A stretch of 7,366 nt of DNA from Lachnospira sp. (GTDB lineage Bacteria; Bacillota; Clostridia; Lachnospirales; Lachnospiraceae), in assembly GCA_017626275.1 (NCBI GenBank), contig JAGAJD010000235.1:1-7366 (forward strand), read 5' to 3'. The translations under genes and the position numbers were made by a program. Under the pieces are notes generated by a model. The model made no database searches. It was not told the DNA's origin and saw only the letters and a list, made by a program, of their open reading frames with translations. Positions within the stretch are counted from its first letter, which is position 1. Each line of letters starts with the position of its first letter. Shown here piece by piece: positions 1-6,546 of this stretch.

Positions 1-551
1 TCATTTACATTATCAAGGTATATTCCTCCGTCAATTTCAACATCAATGTCAAGATTCTTCTCTGCTAAAAGCTTTCTTACCTCACGTACCTTATCAAGAG
101 ATTCCGGAATAAACTTCTGACCTGCATATCCGGGATTAACGCTCATAATAAGCACCATATCTACCTTATCAAGATACGGTTCAATCGCAGATACAGGTGT
201 TTCAGGATTAAGTGTAATTGATGCCTTAGCACCATGTTCCCTGATTGCTGCAAGCGTCTCCACAACATCTTCACATGCCTCTACATGTACCGTAATAATA
301 TCCGCACCGCAATCAACAAAATCCTTGATATAACGGATTGGCTCATTTATCATCAAATGTACATCAAATACACTCTTCGTAACAGGACGTATCGACTTAA
401 TTACAGGCATGCCATAAGATATACTCGGCACAAACATGCCGTCCATAACGTCTATATGCACGTATCCAGCACCTGCCTTGTCGATTGCCGCTATTTCTTC
501 GCCCAGTCTCGAAAAATCTGCTGACAGAATTGACGGTGATAAAATATTCAT
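1..551 (-). CDS. rpe: Ribulose-phosphate 3-epimerase (3' end cut by window edge)
   Basis: Interconverts D-ribulose 5-phosphate and D-xylulose 5-phosphate in the cytosolic pentose phosphate pathway. I translated this frame by hand: it begins MNILSPSILSADFSRLG and stays open for 183 codons to the window edge. The family is usually about 215-220 residues, so roughly 35 C-terminal residues are missing. Visible family marks are PSILSADF (6-13), HIDVMDG (32-38), FDVHLMI (62-68), VHVEA (88-92), SVNPGYAGQKFI (137-148) and EIDGG (172-176). These supply the expected metal and acid-base residues H32, D34, H65 and D174 of the (beta/alpha)8 barrel. The phosphate-side loop reads GYAGQ rather than the commoner GFGGQ. 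The ATG at 551 has a clean GGAGG at 557-561, five bases upstream, and lies 18 bases after the rsgA stop, so it is the last visible operon gene. Identification is secure. Confidence 0.96.
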   Translation of the reverse strand, partial: MNILSPSILSADFSRLGEEIAAIDKAGAGYVHIDVMDGMFVPSISYGMPVIKSIRPVTKSVFDVHLMINEPIRYIKDFVDCGADIITVHVEACEDVVETLAAIREHGAKASITLNPETPVSAIEPYLDKVDMVLIMSVNPGYAGQKFIPESLDKVREVRKLLAEKNLDIDVEIDGGIYLDNVN

Positions 552-569
552 ACATTCCTCCATAAACCT

Positions 570-1445
570 TTAGTACTTTTTTTGTTCTTTTAATTCCTGA
601 TACATAGTAGTATAACTCTGATACCGCATTTTATGAATTTTTCCTGCGGAAACTGCTGTCTTTACCGAACAATCAGGCTCATTTATATGAACACAGCCAT
701 TAAAACGGCATGTTCCTTCAAATTCCTCAAATTCAGGAAAATAAAACCTGAGTGTTTCCGTCTCTAATTCCGGCAGCATAAGTGAAGTAAAGCCCGGCGT
801 ATCCATAATATAGGAATTATCTCCCACATAAAAAATCTCAGAATGTCTTGTCGTATGTCTTCCTCTCCCGATTCGGCTTACCACACCGGTCTCCATATTG
901 GCTTCCGGCATAATTATATTAGTCAACGAGGATTTACCGACTCCTGACGGCCCTGCAAGAACTGTTGTTTTTCCTTTTAAAATTTCATGCACCTGCTCTA
1001 TTCCGCTGTTATCGTAAGTGCTTGTAAATATAATCTCACAGCCGCAGTCCGCATATATTCTTTTAAACTCTTCCTGCTCCTCATGACTTATCAAATCCTG
1101 TTTATTAAAACAGATAATTGTTGATACATTCTGATAATCCATCATAACAAGAAACCTGTCGAGAAGATTCAGATTCGGCTGTGGATTTGCTGCTGCAAAT
1201 ATAACCATTGCCTGATCTATATTTGCAGAAGCAGGACGAATCAGCTCATTTTTTCTTGGAAGAATATCTATAATGTTTCCCTTTAACTCCTCCTGATTGA
1301 TAATCTCAATCTCTACATTATCTCCCACAAGAGGCTTTATCTTACGGTTACGAAAAACACCTTTTGCCTTACATTCATAGACATCACCGGCTTTTGCATG
1401 AACATAATAAAAGCCGGCAATTCCTTTTATAATCTTTCCCTGCAT
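570..1445 (-). CDS. rsgA: Ribosome small subunit-dependent GTPase A (RsgA/YloQ/CpgA)
   Basis: Circularly permuted GTPase that binds the 30S subunit and assists late maturation; GTP hydrolysis is stimulated by the ribosome. With the ATG at 1445 it is 291 residues, normal for the family. Order of parts: N-terminal OB-fold (about 1-70), then a permuted G domain with G4 NKQD (114-117), G1 GPSGVGKS (165-172), the GRGRHTTR switch (193-200) and G3 DTPG (215-218). A C-terminal zinc site follows with C246, C251, H253 and C259 (CX4CXHX5C). The frame extends back into prkC, but the text MQGKIIKGIAGFYYVH looks like the usual family N-terminus. A second ATG at 1457, four bases after the prkC stop, would add MGIN. 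Neither start has a clear Shine-Dalgarno, so translation probably depends on coupling to prkC. Function is secure; the start is not. Confidence 0.95.
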   Translation of the reverse strand: MQGKIIKGIAGFYYVHAKAGDVYECKAKGVFRNRKIKPLVGDNVEIEIINQEELKGNIIDILPRKNELIRPASANIDQAMVIFAAANPQPNLNLLDRFLVMMDYQNVSTIICFNKQDLISHEEQEEFKRIYADCGCEIIFTSTYDNSGIEQVHEILKGKTTVLAGPSGVGKSSLTNIIMPEANMETGVVSRIGRGRHTTRHSEIFYVGDNSYIMDTPGFTSLMLPELETETLRFYFPEFEEFEGTCRFNGCVHINEPDCSVKTAVSAGKIHKMRYQSYTTMYQELKEQKKY

Positions 1446-1461
1446 ATTTATACCCATGTGC

Positions 1462-3393
1462 TTAGTTTGCACCCGTACCCTTAGTACTTTCAGCAGTACT
1501 CTGTTGTGCCGTTGTTGTCTCTTTCGTTTCGGAACTTCCTCCACCGTTATTAGAAGCTGTTGTCGGTTCAGTCTTGTTCTGATAATGGCTGACTACAATC
1601 GTTACAGTTGTTCCGGTCTCAAGTGATTCTCCTGTATTATATCCCTGTGCCGTAACAAGTCCATAAGTACCCGAACTTGACTGATATGTTACGGACGGAA
1701 CCAAGCCCTGATCCTTAATTGCCTGCTTTGCTGCCTCTTCCGTAAGTCCTACTACATAAGGCATTTTAGCGTAGGTTACTTTCTTTCCCTGGCTTACTGT
1801 AATCGTTATGTCATCACCTGCTGATGCCTGAGCTGATGCAGCCGGAGACTGGCTGATTACATTCCCCTGATCTACCGTATCACTGTAATCATATTGAACA
1901 GTTACCGTAAAACCTGCTGATTTAAGTGCTGACGTAGCTTTTGCTTCTGTCATTCCTACTACATTAGTCACACTGACACTGTCCGGACCTGAACTTACAG
2001 TTAAAGTAATTGTTGTGTTTTTGGCAACTAAAGTCCCCTCTTTAGTTCCCTGGGCAATAACCTTACCCTTTTCTACCGTTGTTGACGGCTGATAGCTTGG
2101 TTTGTAACCCAATCCTAATTTATTTAAAGCTTCTTTTGCCTCGTCTTCAGTTTTTCCTACCACACCCGGAACAGAAACCTTCTCAGAAGAATCAACTGTC
2201 TGCTGTACCTGTGTTGTCTGTGCCGTTGTCGTCTCGTTTTTACCGCCTGTTGATGCGCCTCCAACAAGCTTTACCACAACAAATATAGCAATAATTAAAA
2301 TAACAGCAATGATACCGACACCAATCCATTTGGTCATCTTATCAAGCTTATCATTATCCTCATCATCGATATCCAATTCAATTTCATCATCGTCATCATC
2401 GTCCAGCGAATTTTCTTTTCTTCTGTCAGATTCGTCTAAATCTTCCAAAGCATCAAAATCATCATCTAAAATATCATCATCATCAAATTCTTCATCTTCA
2501 TCGACGATTTTTACCGCGGAAGCTTTTGGCTGTGACGCATACATCGGAGCAAGCTTTACAAAATCCTCATCAGGCATAACTAATGATTTCTTTAAATCAG
2601 CAATCAGCTCTGATGCCGACTGATACCTTGCCTCTGTCTTTTTCTGCGTACATTTTAAAACAATCTTATCAACACTTACAGGTACATCTCCTGCCACTGA
2701 CGATGGTGCAGGAATTGCATCCTGAATATGCTGAACCGCAACTGCAACCGTTGTATCTCCGTCAAAAGGCACCTTTCCTGTGAGCATTTCATACAGTGTA
2801 ATACCAAATGAATAAATATCACTGCGTTCATCAGAATATCCGCCTCTTGCCTGCTCCGGCGATATGTAATGCACGGAACCCATTGCAGATGACGAATTGA
2901 TTGTACTTGAACTTGCCGCCTTAGCAATACCGAAATCAGTTACTTTTACTTTTCCCTCTTTTGATATAATAATATTCTGTGGTTTAATATCACGGTGAAC
3001 TATATGATGCTTATGTGCAGCTTCCATACCGTTCGCAACCTGTATTGCTATGCTTACCGCCTCTTTATACGGAAGTCTGCCTCTCTTTTCAATATACTTC
3101 TTTAAGGTGATACCCTCTATCAGCTCCATTACAATATAATGAACTCCGTCTTCATCACCTACATCATATACATTTACAACATTAGGGTGGGTAAGACCTG
3201 CTGCCGACTGTGCTTCTGCCCGAAACTTTGAGACAAAGCTTTTATCCTGGCTATATTCGGGTTTTAATACTTTTATTGCAACAAAACGGTTAAGCTTGTG
3301 ACACTTGGCTTTGTATACATCAGACATACCGCCATTGCCGATTTGTTCAATAATCTCGTATCTGTCTGCCAAAAACATTCCTTTTCTTAACAT
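1462..3393 (-). CDS. prkC: PASTA-domain membrane Ser/Thr protein kinase PrkC (Stk1/PknB type)
   Basis: Eukaryotic-type kinase, 643 residues, with a cytosolic catalytic domain and extracellular wall-sensing repeats. Kinase domain is about 12-270: glycine loop GNGGMSDV (19-26), ATP-anchoring K41, helix-C E60, HRDIKPQN (133-140, catalytic D135), DFG (153-155), a Ser-rich activation loop (161-177) and SPE (178-180). A very acidic linker occupies 298-350. One transmembrane helix lies at about 356-378. A Thr-rich spacer is followed by three PASTA repeats at about 405-469, 471-536 and 541-602, then a Ser/Thr/Asn/Gly-rich tail to 643. PASTA domains of this family bind muropeptides or peptidoglycan and lipid II. 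ATG 3393 fits the family start MLRKGMFLADRYEI; the upstream AAAGG (3406-3410) is weak and 12 bases away. It lies 21 bases after prpC, its likely antagonist. Confidence 0.97.
   Translation of the reverse strand: MLRKGMFLADRYEIIEQIGNGGMSDVYKAKCHKLNRFVAIKVLKPEYSQDKSFVSKFRAEAQSAAGLTHPNVVNVYDVGDEDGVHYIVMELIEGITLKKYIEKRGRLPYKEAVSIAIQVANGMEAAHKHHIVHRDIKPQNIIISKEGKVKVTDFGIAKAASSSTINSSSAMGSVHYISPEQARGGYSDERSDIYSFGITLYEMLTGKVPFDGDTTVAVAVQHIQDAIPAPSSVAGDVPVSVDKIVLKCTQKKTEARYQSASELIADLKKSLVMPDEDFVKLAPMYASQPKASAVKIVDEDEEFDDDDILDDDFDALEDLDESDRRKENSLDDDDDDEIELDIDDEDNDKLDKMTKWIGVGIIAVILIIAIFVVVKLVGGASTGGKNETTTAQTTQVQQTVDSSEKVSVPGVVGKTEDEAKEALNKLGLGYKPSYQPSTTVEKGKVIAQGTKEGTLVAKNTTITLTVSSGPDSVSVTNVVGMTEAKATSALKSAGFTVTVQYDYSDTVDQGNVISQSPAASAQASAGDDITITVSQGKKVTYAKMPYVVGLTEEAAKQAIKDQGLVPSVTYQSSSGTYGLVTAQGYNTGESLETGTTVTIVVSHYQNKTEPTTASNNGGGSSETKETTTAQQSTAESTKGTGAN
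2344..2502 (-). repeat. Acidic low-complexity coding tract in PrkC juxtamembrane linker
   Basis: This tract encodes PrkC residues 298-350, between the kinase domain and the membrane helix. By my count 33 of 53 residues are Asp or Glu, including a run of six Asp at 331-336. The DNA is built largely of GAT/GAC/GAA codons, so the plus strand reads as imperfect ATC trinucleotide repeats. It makes spurious poly-serine open frames on the other strand. It is low-complexity coding sequence, not a mobile or structural repeat. Confidence 0.85.
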
Positions 3394-3414
3394 ATTTAAT
3401 ACTTACCTTTCACG

Positions 3415-4134
3415 TTATGGTTCTATTATCATCACGGTAATATTATCCTTACCGCCATTTTCATTTGCAAGCTCTACAAGCCTCTCAGCAGCCGTATCAA
3501 TATCTCCGCTCATTCTTACCGTTTTAAGAATTTCGGAATCCTCAACCATGTTGCTAAGCCCGTCAGAGCATATCAGAATCTTATCATCAGGCTTTAAATC
3601 TACCGAAAACATTTCTGCCTCTACTGTCTTATATCCGCCTATCGCTCTGGTAATAATATTTTTCTTCTCGTGGTGACGTGCCTGCTCACGGTTAATCTCT
3701 CCTAAGGCTACCATCTCCTCAACCAATGAATGATCTCTGGTAATCTGCGTAATATCATTTCCAAGAATATACAATCTGCTGTCGCCTACATTTGCCACTT
3801 TTAATACCTGATTATAAATGGTTGCAACTACCAAAGTAGTACCCATACCTTCATAATCTGCTGATTCCTTTGCCTTATCCAAAAGCATTTCATTCACTTT
3901 TGTTACTGCATGATTAATAATTGAAATCGGATCCTTTTCTGTTGATTCCTTTACCAGAGATACAAATGTCTCAACCGTATACCTTGATGCCATATCTCCG
4001 GCTTTATGTCCGCCCATTCCATCTGCCACTAAAAACAGATTAGGCAGACTGCCGATCTCAGTCAGTGAATAATAGATGTAGTCCTGATTGACACTGCGCT
4101 CACGGCCAACATCAGTAACTGCCTGAACCTTCAT
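3415..4134 (-). CDS. prpC: PP2C-family Ser/Thr protein phosphatase PrpC/Stp1
   Basis: Metal-dependent phosphatase that removes phosphate from PrkC and its substrates; soluble and cytosolic. With the ATG at 4134 it is 239 residues, typical for bacterial single-domain PP2C. Motifs in order: RSVNQD (13-18), VADGMGGH (36-43), the MGTT strand (97-100), VGDSRLY (116-122), ITRDHSLV (131-138), CSDGL (189-193) and GGKDNIT (227-233). The metal-binding aspartates D18, D38, D118, D191 and D230 are all present. The open frame runs 30 codons further upstream, into the end of rlmN, but the ATG at 4134 has GGAGG at 4140-4144 with five-base spacing and begins with the family-like MKVQAVTDVG. A possible promoter sits in the 40-base gap before it. 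Pairing with prkC directly downstream is the standard arrangement in Firmicutes. Confidence 0.96.
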   Translation of the reverse strand: MKVQAVTDVGRERSVNQDYIYYSLTEIGSLPNLFLVADGMGGHKAGDMASRYTVETFVSLVKESTEKDPISIINHAVTKVNEMLLDKAKESADYEGMGTTLVVATIYNQVLKVANVGDSRLYILGNDITQITRDHSLVEEMVALGEINREQARHHEKKNIITRAIGGYKTVEAEMFSVDLKPDDKILICSDGLSNMVEDSEILKTVRMSGDIDTAAERLVELANENGGKDNITVMIIEP

Positions 4135-4159
4135 TATGTCCTCCATTCTGCTGCATGTA

Positions 4160-4188
4160 AATATACACATTTTCCTACTCGTTTTCCA
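4160..4188 (-). promoter_or_regulatory. Possible sigma-A-type promoter upstream of prpC
   Basis: On the minus strand a TGGAAA hexamer (4183-4188; four of six to TTGACA) is followed, after exactly 17 bases, by TATATT (4160-4165; five of six to TATAAT). The -10 lies in the only gap longer than about 20 bases in the operon. Transcription would begin near 4153, just upstream of the prpC GGAGG (4140-4144). The -35 falls inside the last codons of rlmN. In AT-leaning DNA such matches arise by chance, so this is a candidate only; it would let prpC-prkC-rsgA-rpe be expressed apart from the upstream genes. Confidence 0.3.
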
Positions 4189-5212
4189 TAAAACGCTTTC
4201 GTAATTGTCCACAGGCACCGTCAATATCTCTGCCCATTTCTCTTCTTATAGTAACATTTATTCCATTTTTTTCAAGTTTATTTTTAAAATCCTCTATCGC
4301 ACGCTTTTCCGACTGCCTGTAATCCCTCTCCTTTATCGGATTTACAGGTATTAAATTTACGTGGCAGTTCATGCCTTTAACAAGTTTTATAAGCTGTTCG
4401 GCACACTCTTTCGTGTCGTTTACTCCCTCTACAAGACTGTATTCAAATGAAATTCTTCTTCCCGTCTTATTAATATAATATCGGCATGCTTCCATAATCT
4501 CTGCTATACTGTACTTATTGGCAACAGGCATCATCGTCTTTCTTAAATCGTCATTCGGTGAGTGAAGCGAAATTGCAAGCGTAATCTGTAATTTCAAATC
4601 GGCAAGCTCATAAATCTTAGGTACCAGCCCGCAGGTTGAAACTGTAATATTTCTTGCACTGATATTAAGTCCCTTTTCAGCATTAATTAATTCCAGAAAT
4701 TTTATAACATTATCATAATTATCCATAGGCTCGCCAGAACCCATTATAACTATATTATCTACTCTCTCACCCGAAATCGTCTGTATCCGGTAAATCTGAT
4801 CAAGCATTTCTGACGGCGTAAGATTTCTTACCATTCCGTCAAGCGTTGAAGCACAGAAACGACAACCCATGCGGCAGCCTACCTGCGACGAAATACATAC
4901 CGAATTTCCATGATGATATTTCATCAAAACGCTTTCTATAAGATTACCGTCATGCAGCTTAAATAAAAACTTCGATGTTCCGTCTATCTGTGATACCTGC
5001 ACCCTTTCCGCCGTCAATGCCGCAAGGCGGCATTTTTCTTTAAGCTTTCCCCGCAGTGCTTCCGACAGATTAGTCATTTCTTCAAAATCAGTAACAAGTT
5101 TTTTATGAAGCCACTGATATACCTGTTCCGCACGAAATTTTTTCTCGCCGAGAGAAAGCATAAATTCCTGCAGTTCATGTTCATTCATTGACTTAATATC
5201 AATTAATTCCAT
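4175..5212 (-). CDS. rlmN: Dual-specificity 23S rRNA/tRNA adenine-C2 methyltransferase RlmN (radical SAM)
   Basis: Methylates C2 of A2503 in 23S rRNA (E. coli numbering) and A37 in some tRNAs by radical-SAM chemistry. At 345 residues it is full length. The N-terminal accessory helical domain spans about 1-95. The [4Fe-4S] cluster motif is C113-X3-C117-X2-C120 within GCRMGCRFCAS. The SAM-binding GSGEP is at 158-162, and SLHSPND at 215-221. The two extra cysteines of the ping-pong mechanism match C106 (VCISSQ), seven residues before the cluster as in E. coli, and C334 in GACGQL. Having these two cysteines plus the N-terminal domain fits RlmN; Cfr cannot be excluded by motif alone, but housekeeping context makes RlmN far more likely. 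ATG 5212 overlaps the rsmB stop by one base (TAATG) and has GGAGG at 5219-5223, six bases away. Confidence 0.96.
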   Translation of the reverse strand: MELIDIKSMNEHELQEFMLSLGEKKFRAEQVYQWLHKKLVTDFEEMTNLSEALRGKLKEKCRLAALTAERVQVSQIDGTSKFLFKLHDGNLIESVLMKYHHGNSVCISSQVGCRMGCRFCASTLDGMVRNLTPSEMLDQIYRIQTISGERVDNIVIMGSGEPMDNYDNVIKFLELINAEKGLNISARNITVSTCGLVPKIYELADLKLQITLAISLHSPNDDLRKTMMPVANKYSIAEIMEACRYYINKTGRRISFEYSLVEGVNDTKECAEQLIKLVKGMNCHVNLIPVNPIKERDYRQSEKRAIEDFKNKLEKNGINVTIRREMGRDIDGACGQLRKRFMENE

Positions 5213-6546
5213 TAAGCGCCTCCATCTTTTCTAAGCCTTGCAATAAAGAATCCGTCAGTTCCGTCTCTTCCCGGCAGAAGCTGTCTTGCCTGACCTTCCA
5301 ATGTAAACGGAAATTCCTTCACAAACCATTCAACATTGTCTTCGTTCTCTTCCCTGTTAATAGTACAAGTACTGTATAAAAGGATTCCTCCCGGTTTTAC
5401 ATATGTGCATACCACTGAAAGTATGTCTCTCTGCAGCGCAGCAAGGCTTTTTAGCTTATCCCTGTCAGTATTATATTTAATATCAGGCTTGCGCCCGATA
5501 ATTCCAAGTCCCGAACATGGCAAATCTGCAATAACAATATCAGCCTTTTCTTTTGCCTGTTCGTCCGTCACTAAAGCATCCCACTGCTTTACAGAAATAT
5601 TATCAAGCCCCATTCTGGCTATATTTTCCTCTATCATGGCAGTCTTTGTTTCAGTCAGATCCCTTGCCTCCACATGACCACCTTTCATTTTAAGAGCTAT
5701 GTTCATGCTTTTTCCACCCGGCGCGGCGCATACATCAATAACATAATCATCGTCATTTGGGTCTGCCGCCTCCCCTGCAAGCATTGAGCTTATATCCTGA
5801 ACAAAAAATTCACCGTTCTGAAAGCTTTGAAGTCCTAAAAGATAATCATATCCCTCAATAGATAGCGCATATGGTATCTGATCAACTCTCTTCGCTGTAA
5901 CATTTTCTTCCGTCAGCTTCTCCTGAAGCTGTTCCATAGTAAGCTTTTTCGTGTTGCAGCGTATATATGTGACTTTTTCTTTATAAAAACCCTTAAGAAT
6001 CTGCTCTGTCTCTTCGTTGGTATATGTCTCCTGCCATAGTTTTATCAGCCATTCCGGCATAGAATAAGTGACAGAACAGTATTTTACATAATCCTTATTT
6101 TTATCAGGATAAACACATTTATCAAGGTTTCTTGCAATATTTCTTAAAACACCGTTTACAAAACCTTTAAGATTCGTAAAATGCCTTTTTCCTGCAAGCT
6201 TTACCGCCTCATTACAGACTGCCGAAGCAGGAACGCCGTCCATATATTTTAACTGATATACGGATAATTCCAAAAGATTGCGTATGAGCGGCTTCATCTT
6301 TCTTACCGGTGTCTTTGAAAAACTGTCGATAATATAATCAAGCTCAATCCTGCGCTCAATCGTACCCTGAGTAAGCCTTGTAATAAAGCTTCTCTTATTT
6401 TTTAAAAGATACTGATATTTTTCCAGTGCCGCATTTACAACTACATGGCTTAGTGTGTCAGGCTTCTCAAGCTCCATAAGTATATCAAGAACAATCTCGC
6501 GCTCATTTACGCTGTACGCCATATCCTTTGTGTGTGCATCAGTCAC
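5212..6546 (-). CDS. rsmB: 16S rRNA (cytosine-C5) methyltransferase RsmB (Sun/Fmu)
   Basis: SAM-dependent m5C methyltransferase for 16S rRNA C967 (E. coli numbering). The product is 444 residues from the chosen GTG. The N-terminal NusB-like RNA-binding helical domain covers about 10-145, including FVNGVLRNIAR (129-139). The Rossmann methyltransferase domain has SAM motif I CAAPGGK (273-279), DLPC (341-344, C344 for product release), STC (392-394, C394 as nucleophile) and the C-terminal strand GTDGFFIARLRK (429-440). The frame can be read from a TTG at 6561, but GGAGG (6555-6559) then falls inside the gene. GTG 6546 sits eight bases after it and overlaps the peptidase stop by eight bases. ATG 6522 (MAYSVNEREIV) is possible, but its AAAGG is only two bases away. 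Function is certain; the start is moderately sure. Confidence 0.95.
   Translation of the reverse strand: MTDAHTKDMAYSVNEREIVLDILMELEKPDTLSHVVVNAALEKYQYLLKNKRSFITRLTQGTIERRIELDYIIDSFSKTPVRKMKPLIRNLLELSVYQLKYMDGVPASAVCNEAVKLAGKRHFTNLKGFVNGVLRNIARNLDKCVYPDKNKDYVKYCSVTYSMPEWLIKLWQETYTNEETEQILKGFYKEKVTYIRCNTKKLTMEQLQEKLTEENVTAKRVDQIPYALSIEGYDYLLGLQSFQNGEFFVQDISSMLAGEAADPNDDDYVIDVCAAPGGKSMNIALKMKGGHVEARDLTETKTAMIEENIARMGLDNISVKQWDALVTDEQAKEKADIVIADLPCSGLGIIGRKPDIKYNTDRDKLKSLAALQRDILSVVCTYVKPGGILLYSTCTINREENEDNVEWFVKEFPFTLEGQARQLLPGRDGTDGFFIARLRKDGGA

Noticed and set aside
234..524. Plus-strand open frame of 96 codons
   Set aside because: Lies wholly antisense to rpe, which has complete family motifs; composition is not protein-like and no ribosome site is seen.
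1446..1544. N-terminal extension of rsgA from GTG 1544
   Set aside because: Overlaps the prkC 3' end by over 80 bases, is Arg/Lys-rich and unlike RsgA N-termini, and has no ribosome site.
2079..2288. Plus-strand frame opposite the PASTA region
   Set aside because: Antisense shadow of prkC with no recognisable domain.
2309..2623. Plus-strand frame with long serine runs
   Set aside because: It is the antisense reading of the Asp/Glu-rich PrkC linker; TCA/TCG-type codons arise from the complement of GAT-type repeats.
2676..2927. Minus-strand 83-codon frame inside prkC
   Set aside because: Out-of-frame reading of the kinase domain; the true frame has HRD, DFG and SPE motifs.
3305..3676. Plus-strand frame of 123 codons
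   Set aside because: Antisense to prpC and the prkC start; hydrophobic and Ser-rich as expected of a shadow frame.
4156..4169. Imperfect palindrome TGTAAATATACACA as an operator
   Set aside because: Only partly symmetric and AT-rich; chance is likely, so not listed as a feature.
4135..4224. Upstream extension of prpC into rlmN
   Set aside because: ATG 4134 has a well-spaced GGAGG and the family-typical N-terminus; the extension shows no PP2C similarity.
5336..5677. Plus-strand frame of 113 codons
   Set aside because: Antisense to the rsmB catalytic domain, which is intact.
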